From the NCBI RefSeq assembly GCF_018402285.1, contig NZ_JAGYJH010000006.1, positions 496,847-560,846 of the forward strand: DNA of 64,000 nt, given 5' to 3'. Of the stretch, positions 50,799 to 60,205 are shown in pieces. Numbering within the stretch: the first letter of the stretch is position 1; every line of letters starts with the position of its first letter. The translations under genes and the position numbers were made by a program. Below the pieces are notes generated by a model. The model saw only the letters and a program-made list of their open reading frames with translations, did no database searches and was not told where the DNA came from. Source of the DNA: Hyphomonas sp. (GTDB lineage Bacteria; Pseudomonadota; Alphaproteobacteria; Caulobacterales; Hyphomonadaceae).

Positions 50799-51107
50799 AT
50801 GAGAATGGCAATTGTGACCGGCGCCCTGGCGCTGGCGCTCGCGGCATGTGGCGGCACCGGCGGGGCCAAGGCATCCATGGTGAAAGCCTGCACGGACGCG
50901 GGCGAAGAACAGGCCATGTGCACCTGCATCGCCGACGGTCTTGAGAAGAACCTCGATGCCAAGACCTTCAACACGGTCGCAAAGGCAATGGAGCAGGGCG
51001 AGCAAGAAGGCGGCGCGGCCATCGAAGCCCTGCCGGCGGAAGAACAGGCAAAGATCATGGGCGCCATGATGAGTGTCGGCATGACCTGCGCCTTCGGCGG
51101 CGAGTGA
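50799..51107 (+). CDS. Small lipoprotein with paired cysteines
   Basis: A 102-aa lipoprotein (lipobox LALAAC, Cys17). The mature part is helical with ACTDAGEEQAMCTC near its start and MTCAFGG at its end, four cysteines likely forming disulfides. No family recognised. 228 bp separate it from the kinase gene upstream; I see nothing else in that gap. Confidence 0.7.
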   Translation: MRMAIVTGALALALAACGGTGGAKASMVKACTDAGEEQAMCTCIADGLEKNLDAKTFNTVAKAMEQGEQEGGAAIEALPAEEQAKIMGAMMSVGMTCAFGGE

Positions 51108-51144
51108 CTTGACGGGCAGGCGTGAGAAGGGGACGTCTCGGCCC

Positions 51145-51495
51145 ATGATGGAACGCCTGCCTGCCAGACTCTGGACTGACGCGCTGATCCGCCGGGCAAG
51201 CCTTGCCGGCGCCAGCGCGTTTGTTCTCCAGCACGGCGATGATGAGCGCGGTGACGTCCTCATCAAGGTCGCCCGCCTCGATGGCACAGCCGCCGCCTAT
51301 ACCCCCTCCATGAACCTGGAGGGCGAGCGCATCTTCCTCAACCTCGCCGTCCAGGGCATCGGCCCGGACGAACGCGCCGTGGACGATTATGTCCGCCGCG
51401 CAAAAGCCCGTGACAGCGACCTCTGGATCATCGAGATCGAGGACCGTCAGGGGCGCCATTTCCTGACCGAAGAGGTCGAGGGCGATCCGGCCTGA
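51145..51495 (+). CDS. DUF1491 family protein
   Basis: A 116-aa cytoplasmic protein matching DUF1491: LPARLWTDALIRRASLAGASAFVLQHGD, then RGDVLIKVARLDG, and DLWIIEIEDRQGRHFL. Conserved in Alphaproteobacteria, function unknown. Two consecutive ATGs (51145, 51148) compete as the start; both give the family N-terminus MERLPARLW. Confidence 0.85.
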   Translation: MMERLPARLWTDALIRRASLAGASAFVLQHGDDERGDVLIKVARLDGTAAAYTPSMNLEGERIFLNLAVQGIGPDERAVDDYVRRAKARDSDLWIIEIEDRQGRHFLTEEVEGDPA

Positions 51496-51591
51496 ACCAG
51501 GCCCTTTTTCCGCCGCAAGACTGATGTGTCTGTAATCTGGCTATCTCGCAATGCGCAGGGCATCCTCCTGCATCTGACAGGAGGAGATTCC

Positions 51592-51996
51592 ATGAAACTG
51601 ATCATTGCCTGCGCCCTCGCCGCGCTGACGCTGACCCCGGCCGCTTTTGCCTGCGAGTCCTATGTGGCCGATGTGAACAAGGCCGGCCTTGCCGTCAAAG
51701 CCGCCAATAACGAGCGCATGGCGGTCCAGACCCGGTTTGAGGAGGCCGAAGCCCGCCGCGGTGAACTGCGGCGTGAAATCGACGCGACAGGCAACACGCC
51801 CGAGCGGCAGGCAGAACTCGACAGCTACAAGGCCGACATCCGCAAGGCCGAGCTTGCCTGGACCGACCGCCAGCCTGAATGGGACGCCGCCGAGGCCGAG
51901 CTGATGACCGCAATCGAGGCTCATGAAGGCGCCTGCGCCGCCAATGCGCGCACCGGCGTCCTGATCGAGGCGCTGGGCCTCCGGCTCAACCGCTGA
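51592..51996 (+). CDS. Small periplasmic helical protein
   Basis: A 134-aa protein with a signal peptide (MKLIIACALAALTLTPAAFA) and a mature domain that is nearly all helix, with heptad-like Ala/Glu/Arg runs (TRFEEAEARRGELRREID, ADIRKAELAW). It has two cysteines (ACESY and EGACAAN), probably linked to close a helical hairpin. The ATG has GGAGGAG 6-8 nt upstream, a strong ribosome-binding site. No known family. Confidence 0.75.
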   Translation: MKLIIACALAALTLTPAAFACESYVADVNKAGLAVKAANNERMAVQTRFEEAEARRGELRREIDATGNTPERQAELDSYKADIRKAELAWTDRQPEWDAAEAELMTAIEAHEGACAANARTGVLIEALGLRLNR

Positions 51997-52075
51997 CAGC
52001 GGCCGCATAAACCCCCTGTTTACCGTATGCCATCAGTTTGTGGCTTGCCGGGAAAATAGGGGGCCTCGGGCGGCG

Positions 52076-52444
52076 ATGCTGTTCCTTCTCAATGACATCG
52101 TGACCGAGATAGAGGCGCCCGAAATGCGCCTCCTCATCCGGGAATCCGTGTTCGGGGGAAATGTTCAGGCGCTGCGGCCCCGGGAAGCGATGGACCTCGT
52201 CCGAGGCCGCCTCCAGGCGCTGCATGATCGCGGACAGGTACCCGACCAGACGATGGTTGACGATCTGGCCGCGCTGATCATCGCCAAGACCGGCGCCAAT
52301 GCGGCGCTCTTCCCCGTCCATGACGGCCGGGTGGCTGAAGCCCGCCTCACCATCCTGCCGGAAGCCATCCTCGACGCCGTGCGTGCCCGCATCGCCGAAG
52401 GCCGCGGCAGCGACACCTTCACCTTCTGGACGCGCGCGGCCTAG
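52076..52444 (+). CDS. Uncharacterised cytoplasmic protein
   Basis: A 122-aa soluble helical protein, MLFLLNDIVTEIEAPEMRL at the start and RSDTFTFWT-like GSDTFTFWTRAA at the end. It contains LRPREAMDLVRGRLQALHDRG. I recognise no family. The start is uncertain between ATG 52076 and GTG 52041. It lies 103 bp upstream of prfC on the same strand. Confidence 0.65.
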   Translation: MLFLLNDIVTEIEAPEMRLLIRESVFGGNVQALRPREAMDLVRGRLQALHDRGQVPDQTMVDDLAALIIAKTGANAALFPVHDGRVAEARLTILPEAILDAVRARIAEGRGSDTFTFWTRAA

Positions 52445-52547
52445 GCGGGACTGGCCCCGGCAAGGCAGGCTGCCCCTTCTATCCCATGCCTAAATCGGCT
52501 AGGGCGTCGGCCAGCTAGACCAAAACCAGACAAGACCGGCTATCCCC

Positions 52548-54149
52548 ATGTCGCACGTAACTGAAGCCGCCCGGCGGCGCACCTTTGCCATTATCTCGCA
52601 CCCCGACGCGGGCAAGACCACGCTGACGGAGAACATCCTCCTCGCGGGCGGCGCCATCCGGGCTGCCGGGGAAGTTGCCGCGCGCGGCGAAGCCCGCCGC
52701 ACGCGGTCTGACTGGATGAAGATCGAGCGCGACCGGGGGATCTCGGTTTCCGCTTCGGTCATGACGTTCGATTTCGACGGCTACATGTTCAACCTGCTCG
52801 ACACGCCGGGCCACGAAGACTTCTCTGAAGACACCTACCGTACGCTGACCGCCGCGGACTGCGCCGTCATGGTGCTCGACGCCGCCAAAGGCATCGAGCC
52901 CCAGACGCTGAAGCTGTTTGAAGTCTGCCGTATGCGGGACATCCCCATCATCACCTTCATCAACAAGATGGACCGCGAAGCGCTTGAGCCCATCGCACTT
53001 CTCGATGAAGTCCAGGACAAGCTGCAGCTCGACACCGCGCCGCTCTACTGGCCCGCCGCCAGCGGCCAGCGCTTTGCCGGCATGCTCGACCTTGCCCGCA
53101 ACCAGTTCCTGCAGTTCGAGCGCCGCCCCGGCGAGCCTGCCCGCATCGGTCCGGCCACGGAGATTTCCGGGGACACCGGAAGCCTCAAGGCCAATCTCGA
53201 CCCTTACGTCTTCGCCGAAATGGTGGAAGGCATCGAAATGGCGCGCAGCCTGCTGCCGGAATTTGATCCTGAAGCCTTCCGCGCGGGTAACATGACGCCC
53301 GTCGTGTTCGGGTCGGCCCTGCGTTACTTCGGCGTGGCAGAACTCCTGCAGACGCTCCATTCCTATGCCCCGGCGCCCCGCGCCCAGAAGGCCGTCAAGA
53401 AAGGCGCCGAGATAATGATCTCGCGCGATGATCCCTCCGTCAGCGGATTTGTCTTCAAGATCCAGGCAAACATGGATCCCAACCACCGCGACCGCGTGGC
53501 TTTCCTGCGCCTGTGCTCGGGGGAGTTCCGGCGCGGCATGCGCCTGAAGACAACGAGCGGCAAACAGCTCAACATCCACAATCCGCTGATGTTCATGGCC
53601 CAGGACCGCGAGATCGCCGAAACCGCCTATGCGGGCGATGTGATCGGTGTGCCAAACCACGGCCAGCTGCGCGTGGGCGACTCGCTCTCCGAAAATGGCG
53701 ACATCCAGTTCGGCGGGATCCCGAACTTTGCGCCAGAGCTTCTCCGCCGCGCCCGCGTCAAGGATCCGATGAAGGCCAAACACCTCCGCAAGGCGCTGGA
53801 AAGCCTCGCTGAAGAAGGCGTGACCCAGCTGTTCCTGCCCGCCATCGGCTCGGACATGATCGTCGGCGCGGTCGGACAGCTTCAGTTTGAGGTGATGATC
53901 GAGCGGATGACGGCCGAGTACAATCTGGAAGTCATGTTCGAGCCTGCGCCCTATAACGTCGCCCGCTGGATGGCGTCGGATGATCCTAAGAAACTCGAAG
54001 AGTTCCTCGAGCGCAACAAGTCAGTCTCCGGCACCGACCTGGACGGCGCGCCGGTATACCTGGCGAAGAATGCATGGGATGTCGGCTACGCCCAGGAGAA
54101 AAACCCGGGCATCCGGTTTACGGCGACGAAGGAGCGGGCGCTGGCGTAA
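52548..54149 (+). CDS. prfC: Peptide chain release factor 3
   Basis: GTPase that recycles RF1/RF2 from the ribosome after termination. The 533-aa protein has G1 SHPDAGKTTLTE (residues 17-28), G3 DTPGHEDFSEDTYR, G4 NKMDRE, and the RF3-type domain with GVAELL and PNFAPELLRRARVKDPMKAK. The end overlaps the convergent PAN-domain gene by 32 bp. Confidence 0.95.
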   Translation: MSHVTEAARRRTFAIISHPDAGKTTLTENILLAGGAIRAAGEVAARGEARRTRSDWMKIERDRGISVSASVMTFDFDGYMFNLLDTPGHEDFSEDTYRTLTAADCAVMVLDAAKGIEPQTLKLFEVCRMRDIPIITFINKMDREALEPIALLDEVQDKLQLDTAPLYWPAASGQRFAGMLDLARNQFLQFERRPGEPARIGPATEISGDTGSLKANLDPYVFAEMVEGIEMARSLLPEFDPEAFRAGNMTPVVFGSALRYFGVAELLQTLHSYAPAPRAQKAVKKGAEIMISRDDPSVSGFVFKIQANMDPNHRDRVAFLRLCSGEFRRGMRLKTTSGKQLNIHNPLMFMAQDREIAETAYAGDVIGVPNHGQLRVGDSLSENGDIQFGGIPNFAPELLRRARVKDPMKAKHLRKALESLAEEGVTQLFLPAIGSDMIVGAVGQLQFEVMIERMTAEYNLEVMFEPAPYNVARWMASDDPKKLEEFLERNKSVSGTDLDGAPVYLAKNAWDVGYAQEKNPGIRFTATKERALA

Positions 54150-54651
54150 CGCCGGCATCTGCGGTTTCCACCGCCGCCTCGGACGTGTCTGCCTGCGCAA
54201 GTCCCCCGTCCAGCTGGCCGGGATCGCTTGCCGGCGCTACGGCCGGCTGAGGCATTTCGCCCAGCGCCGCGGTCCTGAGTCTGTTGGCAATCCCGGACGT
54301 GGCGAGACGGTTTTCTTCCTTCTTGCCCTGGCCACGCTTGAGTTCGCAGCGGGCAGGGGAGGCACCATAGGTGTCAACAAAGGACCAGGACCTGCAGCTC
54401 ATCTCATCATCACAGGCCGCTTCACAGGCAAGCGCAGACGAGCTCTCGACCACATTATAGGTCGCGCCAAACCGGTAGACATCGCGTTCATGTCCGGCGG
54501 GCAGGGCGGTCTCCTCATACATCGCCTCGGTCCCGGTCGCTTCCAGCGGCGAGATCGGAGGCACCGACATCGTTTTGCCCTCCTTGCCGTCAGCAAGGGC
54601 GCTGGCAGCAAAGCCAAGGCAGGCGGCGGCGATCAGAATGGCAAAGCGCAT
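54118..54651 (-). CDS. Exported PAN/Apple-like domain protein
   Basis: A 177-aa protein with a signal peptide (MRFAILIAAACLGFAASALA). Residues 53-105 look like a PAN/Apple domain: ERDVYRFGATYNVVESSSALACEAAC, then DEMSCRSWSFVD and SPARCELKRG, with the C-x-x-x-C and C-x5-F spacing of PAN_4 proteins, which bind proteins or carbohydrates. The C-terminal third is Pro/Ala/Glu-rich and unstructured. It is convergent with prfC. The assignment is by motif only. Confidence 0.75.
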   Translation of the reverse strand: MRFAILIAAACLGFAASALADGKEGKTMSVPPISPLEATGTEAMYEETALPAGHERDVYRFGATYNVVESSSALACEAACDDEMSCRSWSFVDTYGASPARCELKRGQGKKEENRLATSGIANRLRTAALGEMPQPAVAPASDPGQLDGGLAQADTSEAAVETADAGVTPAPAPSSP

Positions 54652-54732
54652 CGGTTCAGGCTCCCGGCATATATCCGAAAGGCAGGGTAGCCCGGCCGCG
54701 TTAACGAAGCGTTTGCCTTGAACGAGGCCGCT

Positions 54733-56559
54733 TCAGCTGCCGAGGCCGGCCCGCTTTTCCTCGATCTCCAGCCATTCCAGCTCGACCGCCTCCAGCTCAT
54801 CCCGCGCTGCGCCGATGCGGGCAGATTTCCTGTTGAACGCCGCCGGATCGCGCCCATAGAGCTGCGCATCGGCAAGCTCGGCTTCGAGCCTGGCGATCTC
54901 TGCCTGAAGCTTCGGTATCAGCCCGTCGATTTCCTTCTGCCGGTGTTCATCCTTGAAGGAGAGTTTCGACGCTGCCCTGGGTTTAGGCGCCGTCGCCGGG
55001 GCAGGCGCCGCCTTCGCCGCCGGGGCGCTCGGGGCGTCCTTCCGGCGCACGTCTTTGAGCTGCTCCTGCGCGTCGCTCCACCCGCCAGCGGTCTGGATCC
55101 ATTCGCCCCCGCCAATGGGCGAGAGACAGCTCGTCACGGTCGCATCGAGGAAAGCGCGGTCATGGCTCACAAGGATCAGCGTGCCCTCATAGTTGAGCAG
55201 CATGTCCTCCAGGAGGTCGAGCGTCTGCATGTCGAGATCGTTGGTCGGTTCGTCCATCACCAGAAGGTTAGACGTGCGCGCCAGGCCGATGGCGAGGGCG
55301 AGCCGGTTGCGCTCCCCGCCCGACAGCGCGCCGACAGGCTGGCGCAGCTGCTCGGGCTTGAAGAGGAAGTCCCTGGCATAGGCCGCCACATGGCGCTGAT
55401 GCCCCTGAACCATGATGGAATCCCCGCCCTCCGGGGCGAGCGCCTCCCAGATCGTCTCCTTCGGGTCGAGTGTCGCCCGCGTCTGGTCCTGATAGGTCAC
55501 CTGCAGCGTCCTGGAATGCTGGACCGTCCCGGCATCAGGGTCGATCTCTCCCAGCAGCAGTCGCACCAGCGTCGTCTTGCCTGCGCCATTGGGCCCGATA
55601 ATGCCGATCCGGTCTCCCCGCAGGATACGCAGCGAAAGATCGGTAGCGATGATGAGGTCATTCCCCTCCGGGGTCTGATAGGTCTTGGCAAGGCCCCTTG
55701 CCTCGATGACCTTCTTGCTCAGCGAACCGCCCGCATCCGCCGTGATCGTCGCCAGGGATTTGCGGTCATTGAGCGCGCTGCGCACCTGCGCATGCTCTGC
55801 CTTCAGCTGCCGCAGCCGGGCAAGGCGCCCCTGATTGCGCTTGCGCCGCGCCGTCACGCCCCGCGCCAGCCAGTGCTGCTCGTCCTTGAGATGGGTCGTC
55901 ATGCGTTTGAGCTGACGTTCATCCTCTTCCTCAATCTGCTCGGCCCACTGATCAAACTTCACATAGCCTTCCGGGCTTTTCAGCACCTTGCCCTGACGCA
56001 GCCAGAGGGTGTTGGTGGAGATGTTCTCCAGGAAGCGCCGGTCGTGGCTTACCACCAGAACAACCCCGTTGAACGCCTTCAGGCGCTCCTCCAGGAACTC
56101 GATCATCGGCACGTCGAGATGGTTGGTCGGCTCGTCCAGCAAAAGGATCGTCGGCTCCTGCGCAAACGCTCTGGCGAGGGCGGCGCGGCGCATCTGCCCA
56201 CCCGAGAGCGTCCTGGGGTCGGCGGCCGGATCGATGCCGAACTCCATCAGCTCGGCCTCGGCCATGTACGCCGCTTCCAGCCCGTCGGTCGCGTAATCCA
56301 GCACCGTGGCAAACCCGGCCAGATCAGGCTCCTGCGCCACATTTGCAAAGGTTACCCCCGGCTGGCGCCACACCGCGCCGGAATCTGGCTCGGCCGCCTG
56401 CGAGATGATCTTCATCAGTGTGGATTTGCCCGCGCCATTGCGCCCGACCAAAGCGGCGCGTTCGCCCTTGGAAAGGGACAGCGTCACGCCCTCGAACAGG
56501 GGCGTATTGCCAAAGGAAAGGCGCACATCGGTCAGGGTAATCAGAGGGGGCTGGGCCAT
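54733..56559 (-). CDS. uup: ABC-F family ATPase, Uup-like
   Basis: A 608-aa soluble twin-ATPase protein of the ABC-F family that acts on ribosomes and, for Uup, also influences transposon excision and branched DNA. Two Walker A motifs (GRNGAGKSTL near 39; GPNGAGKTTLV near 322), two signatures (LSGGQMRRAALA, LSGGERNRLALA) and two Walker B motifs (LLLDEPTNHLD, LVMDEPTNDLD) are present. A C-terminal coiled coil after about residue 545 (LIPKLQAEIARLEAELADA) is the Uup-specific DNA-binding extension, and an Ala/Pro linker precedes it. Confidence 0.92.
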   Translation of the reverse strand: MAQPPLITLTDVRLSFGNTPLFEGVTLSLSKGERAALVGRNGAGKSTLMKIISQAAEPDSGAVWRQPGVTFANVAQEPDLAGFATVLDYATDGLEAAYMAEAELMEFGIDPAADPRTLSGGQMRRAALARAFAQEPTILLLDEPTNHLDVPMIEFLEERLKAFNGVVLVVSHDRRFLENISTNTLWLRQGKVLKSPEGYVKFDQWAEQIEEEDERQLKRMTTHLKDEQHWLARGVTARRKRNQGRLARLRQLKAEHAQVRSALNDRKSLATITADAGGSLSKKVIEARGLAKTYQTPEGNDLIIATDLSLRILRGDRIGIIGPNGAGKTTLVRLLLGEIDPDAGTVQHSRTLQVTYQDQTRATLDPKETIWEALAPEGGDSIMVQGHQRHVAAYARDFLFKPEQLRQPVGALSGGERNRLALAIGLARTSNLLVMDEPTNDLDMQTLDLLEDMLLNYEGTLILVSHDRAFLDATVTSCLSPIGGGEWIQTAGGWSDAQEQLKDVRRKDAPSAPAAKAAPAPATAPKPRAASKLSFKDEHRQKEIDGLIPKLQAEIARLEAELADAQLYGRDPAAFNRKSARIGAARDELEAVELEWLEIEEKRAGLGS

Positions 56560-56640
56560 GGCCGGGGAGATAGCCGCTGATGCCCGCGCGCGCTAGGGGA
56601 TGACTGGACAAGCCGGGACCTCGCCTTCACAGTGGGTTCC

Positions 56641-57072
56641 ATGACAGAACCCGCTATCCCCGAAGGCTACAGCCCGCATTTCCGCAAATCGCCCTTCACA
56701 GACCCATGGGAACCGCTCTTCTCCAGGACACAGGCACGGGAGGTCTCCATCGGCCTTGTGCTGTCGCAAGCCCACTGCAATTCGCGCGGCCTCGTTCATG
56801 GCGGGCTGATTGCCTCCCTGGCAGACAATGCCATGGGCCTTTCCTGCATGGCGGCCCTTCAGGAAGAAGGCCGCGGCGCGCCAGGCGGCCTCGTCACGAT
56901 CACGCTGGGCACCGACTATCTCGGCCCGGCAAGGATCGGCCAGTGGCTCGCCACGGACACGCACTTCGTCAAGACCGGCGGGTCGATCTGCTTTGCCGAT
57001 TGCCTCCTGCGGGCAGACGGCGTGCCGGTAGCCCGCGCCGGCGCCACCTTCAAGGTCCTGCAGGCCGGTTAG
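56641..57072 (+). CDS. PaaI-type hotdog-fold thioesterase
   Basis: A 143-aa acyl-CoA thioesterase of the PaaI/4HBT group. The catalytic-region motif is SRGLVHGGLIASLADNAMGL, with HGG followed by an Asp eight residues later, then LVTITLGTDYLGPARIGQWL. Substrate unknown. An earlier GTG (56632) would add three residues. It is convergent with the pseudouridine synthase gene, 4 bp apart. Confidence 0.88.
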   Translation: MTEPAIPEGYSPHFRKSPFTDPWEPLFSRTQAREVSIGLVLSQAHCNSRGLVHGGLIASLADNAMGLSCMAALQEEGRGAPGGLVTITLGTDYLGPARIGQWLATDTHFVKTGGSICFADCLLRADGVPVARAGATFKVLQAG

Positions 57073-57076
57073 AGGC

Positions 57077-57748
57077 TCAGCCGAGCGCGGCGCGCTCTTC
57101 CGGCGTCAGCAGGCGCCAGGCGCCCTCTGCCAGATCGCCCAGCTCCAGCGGCCCGAACCGGCTCCGGTGAAGCGCTTCGACATGATTGCCCGCAGCGGCA
57201 AACATCCGGCGCACCTGATGATACCGCCCCTCGCTCAGCGTGAGCCGCGCGGCGCGCGCGCCCGTCACGTCCAGGTCTGCCGGCAGGCAGGGCTTGTCCT
57301 CCCCGCGCAGGATCAGGGAGCCGGACGCGAAAAACGCCCGCTCAAACCCCTCCAGCGGCCGCGCCAGCGTGGCTTCATAGGTTTTGGGAATGTTCGATTT
57401 GGGCGAGATCAGCTTGTGGAGCAGGGCGCCATCATCTGTAAACAGAAGAAGACCGGTCGTCTCTGCGTCAAGCCGCCCGACCGAGGAAACCTTCGGGTCG
57501 CGCTTGAGAAAGCGCGGCGGCAGCAGGTCATAGACGAGCTTGCCCTGGTCCTGATGCGAGCAGGTAAAGCCCGCCGGCTTGTGCATGATGATCACCATGC
57601 CCGGTGCCGGGTCCAGCGGCTCGCCCTCAAACCGCACGTCCTCGCCCCAGCCGGTCACAACACCGCGCCGGATGGCCACTTCCATTTCCTTGCGCGAGCC
57701 ATAACCAAGGCTGGCAAGATATTTTGCAAGCTTGCGGGTCTGCGTCAT
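57077..57748 (-). CDS. RsuA/RluE family pseudouridine synthase
   Basis: A 223-aa rRNA pseudouridine synthase. The S4-type N-terminal domain (LAKYLASLGYGSRKEMEVAI) is followed by the catalytic motif SVGRLDAETTGLLLFTDDG with the nucleophilic aspartate, IPKTYEATL, and the C-terminal EGRYHQVRRMFAAAGNHVEALHR. RsuA (16S U516) and RluE-type enzymes look alike at this level, so the target base is not assigned. Confidence 0.9.
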   Translation of the reverse strand: MTQTRKLAKYLASLGYGSRKEMEVAIRRGVVTGWGEDVRFEGEPLDPAPGMVIIMHKPAGFTCSHQDQGKLVYDLLPPRFLKRDPKVSSVGRLDAETTGLLLFTDDGALLHKLISPKSNIPKTYEATLARPLEGFERAFFASGSLILRGEDKPCLPADLDVTGARAARLTLSEGRYHQVRRMFAAAGNHVEALHRSRFGPLELGDLAEGAWRLLTPEERAALG

Positions 57749-57766
57749 CGCCGGGTCATGCCCTGA

Positions 57767-58810
57767 TCATTTCTGGCGCTTGGGCTTTTCGGCCCTGATG
57801 ATCTTGTAGCCGTCCTCGTCTTCGAGCATTTCATGGCTGCGGAAGCAGGCTGAGAGTTCGGCTTCATACGGAAGATGCCGGTTGGCCACCAGCCACAGCG
57901 TGCCGGAGGGTTTCAGCGTCAGGGAGGCGGCGCGGATGAACGCCTTGCCCAGGGCGGAATTATCCGCCCGCCCTGTATGGAAAGGCGGGTTCATCAGGGC
58001 AAAGTCATATGTCGCCCGGGGCAGGTCTTTGAGCGCATCGGCCCATTTGATCGTGCACCGCTCACCAAACGGCGCCATCGTCTGCTCCTGGCAGAAGAGG
58101 GCGCGGTAGTCCGCCTCATAGAGGTCCATCCGCTCCACATTGGCGCAATGGCTGAGAATCTCGCGGCTCAGGAATCCCGTGCCCGCGCCAATGTCGATGC
58201 CGATGCCCTTGGTATATTCCGGCACGCTGTCGGCCAGAAGCTCGCTGCCCGGATCTATCCGGTCCCAGCTGAACAGCCCCGGCCGGCTCCAGAGACCAGG
58301 TTCGATCTCGCGCGGCAGGTCGGCCTCGATCCACGCCTGCACAAGGTCTTCATTGACGAGGCTTGCATGCTTGACCGTCCAGAAGGCGCGGCATTTGTGT
58401 TTCGACAGGCTGCCCGCATCCCCGGCAATCTCGGCCAGCGTCTTCTCGGCGGTCTTCCCGCCCAGCGTATTGGGCAGGCTGGCAAGCAGATAGCCCCCCT
58501 CCGGCGCCGCCATCAGGGCGCGGGCATAGAGCGCGCGGGCATAATCGCGCTGGCGTGGCGGCACCACAATCGTCAGCATCGCCTCGGGCACATCCACTGA
58601 ACCAGGCTCCAGAACGGTAAATCCGGCCGCTTTCAGCGCGTCATAAGCAGGCTTCTGGCTGGTGCGGCAGACCAGGCGGTCCCTGGGCAGTTGCCCGAGC
58701 CAGGCGCCCGGTTCGGCGTTCAGCACCAGGATCGGGCCCTCCTCCGGCACAGGAACGGCGCCCGTTTCGAGCGCCAGAAGCAGGGTATCAAAAACAATCG
58801 TATCCATCAT
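57767..58810 (-). CDS. rsmC: 16S rRNA (guanine-N2) methyltransferase RsmC-like
   Basis: SAM-dependent methylation of 16S rRNA G1207 is the family role. The 347-aa protein has the two-domain RsmC layout: an N-terminal degenerate MTase-like domain (to about 170) and a catalytic domain with GIGIDIGAGTGFLSREIL and the NPPFHTG motif (Asn-Pro-Pro-Phe) that flips the target base, as in RsmC/RlmG. RlmG is a possible alternative. It lies 18 bp upstream of the pseudouridine synthase gene on the same strand, so both rRNA-modifying enzymes are likely cotranscribed. Confidence 0.9.
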   Translation of the reverse strand: MMDTIVFDTLLLALETGAVPVPEEGPILVLNAEPGAWLGQLPRDRLVCRTSQKPAYDALKAAGFTVLEPGSVDVPEAMLTIVVPPRQRDYARALYARALMAAPEGGYLLASLPNTLGGKTAEKTLAEIAGDAGSLSKHKCRAFWTVKHASLVNEDLVQAWIEADLPREIEPGLWSRPGLFSWDRIDPGSELLADSVPEYTKGIGIDIGAGTGFLSREILSHCANVERMDLYEADYRALFCQEQTMAPFGERCTIKWADALKDLPRATYDFALMNPPFHTGRADNSALGKAFIRAASLTLKPSGTLWLVANRHLPYEAELSACFRSHEMLEDEDGYKIIRAEKPKRQK

Positions 58811-58895
58811 CGCGGCACCGATAGCCGCCTGCGCGCGCTGAGGAAAGCCACCTTGCGCGGAAGGTGAGGCGCAAACGACATCTGCCCGCGCCAGG

Positions 58896-58926
58896 AAAAA
58901 ACCCCGCCGGCGCGAACCGGCGGGGT
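58896..58926 (-). terminator. Intrinsic terminator after the thiolase gene
   Basis: ACCCCGCCGG (58901-58910) pairs with CCGGCGGGGT (58917-58926) across a 6-nt loop. On the minus strand the stem is followed by TTTTT (58900-58896). It ends the thiolase transcript. Confidence 0.92.
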
Positions 58927-58954
58927 CTTTGTCTTCCTGTCCCTTGCGGGAAAA

Positions 58955-60205
58955 TCAGGCCTCAACGCGCTCGATGATGATCGCAGGCGCCATGCCGCCA
59001 GCGGCGCACATGGTAACGAGGCCATACCGGCCGCCCGAACGCTCAAGCTCGTCCAGAGCGGTGCCGATCAGGATCGAACCGGTTGCGCCGATCGGGTGGC
59101 CGAGCGCCATCGCGCCGCCATTGATGTTCACCTTCTCACGGTCGAGATCGAGATCACGGATGAATTTCTCGGCAACCACCGAGAAAGCCTCATTGATTTC
59201 ATAGACGTCGATATCGGTGGTTTTCAGGCCAGCCTTTTCGAGCACTTTCTTCGCAGCCGCGACCGGCGCGTTGAGCATCAGCGTCGGGCAGTCGCCCATG
59301 TTCGCCGTCGCAACAATCCGGGCGCGGGGTTTGAGGCCATGCTTCTTCATGTAGGCTTCCGAGGTGACGAGGATGGCAGCTGCGCCGTCCACCACGCCCG
59401 ACGAGTTGCCGGCGTGGTGAACATGGTTCACCTTGCCTTCGAGCTGGGGATATTTGCGCGTCACCATGTTGCCATAGGTGTTGCCCTGATCGTCAACCGG
59501 AATGTCCATGTACATGCCGAACACGGTCTTCAGGCCGGCAAGGCTTTCCATCGTCGTGCCGGGACGCGGGAACTCTTCCTTGTCGAGGGCCAATGTTCCG
59601 TCCACGTTGTAAACCGGAACGACCGACTTGTTGAAGCGGCCTTCGGCGATGGCGCGGGCAGCGCGTTCCTGGCTGGTCACAGCCAGACGGTCAACGGCTT
59701 CACGGTCGATGCCTTCCAGCGTGGCGATGGCGTCGGCGCAAACGCCCTGCTGCGATTGCGGATGCTTCTCGCGCAGGCGCAGATTGCCGGCATCCATCGT
59801 CGGCGGGTTCTTCGGGTCGGCGGTCGAGGCGGTGTAGCTCATCATCTCGCAGCCGCCGGCAATCACGCAGTCTTCCATGCCGGACATGATCTGCGCAGCC
59901 GCGAGCGAAACCGTCGTGATGCCCGAGCCGCAGAAACGGTCGAGCGTCACGCCCGAAGCCTTGATGTCAAAGCCGGCGTCGAGGGCGGCCATGCGGCCCA
60001 TGTCGGCGCCCTGCGCGCCGCGCTGGCTGGAGGTACCCCAGATGATGTCGTCGACAGTCGCCGTGTCGAGCTTGTTGCGCTCGGCCAGCGCGCTCAGAAC
60101 GGTGGCGGCCAGGTGCTGCGGGTGCATGTGGGCAAGGGCGCCCTTGCCGACTTTGCCGATGCCGCGCGGGGTGCGGACAGCGTCGATGATATAGGCTTCA
60201 GCCAT
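58955..60205 (-). CDS. Acetyl-CoA C-acyltransferase (thiolase)
   Basis: A 416-aa thiolase that cleaves or forms beta-ketoacyl-CoA. The nucleophilic cysteine is Cys92 in DRFCGSG, the second catalytic set is GHPIGATG and MCAAGGMAPA, and NEAFS lies between. Biosynthetic and degradative thiolases cannot be separated by these motifs. It is a single gene with a strong terminator; no fadB-type partner gene is beside it. The sequence MHPQHLAATVLSAL near the start resembles FadI/steroid-type thiolases. Confidence 0.93.
   Translation of the reverse strand: MAEAYIIDAVRTPRGIGKVGKGALAHMHPQHLAATVLSALAERNKLDTATVDDIIWGTSSQRGAQGADMGRMAALDAGFDIKASGVTLDRFCGSGITTVSLAAAQIMSGMEDCVIAGGCEMMSYTASTADPKNPPTMDAGNLRLREKHPQSQQGVCADAIATLEGIDREAVDRLAVTSQERAARAIAEGRFNKSVVPVYNVDGTLALDKEEFPRPGTTMESLAGLKTVFGMYMDIPVDDQGNTYGNMVTRKYPQLEGKVNHVHHAGNSSGVVDGAAAILVTSEAYMKKHGLKPRARIVATANMGDCPTLMLNAPVAAAKKVLEKAGLKTTDIDVYEINEAFSVVAEKFIRDLDLDREKVNINGGAMALGHPIGATGSILIGTALDELERSGGRYGLVTMCAAGGMAPAIIIERVEA

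Noticed and set aside
54718-56580. 620-codon plus-strand reading frame over the ABC-F gene
   Set aside because: Antisense shadow of uup, which carries both ATPase cassettes intact.
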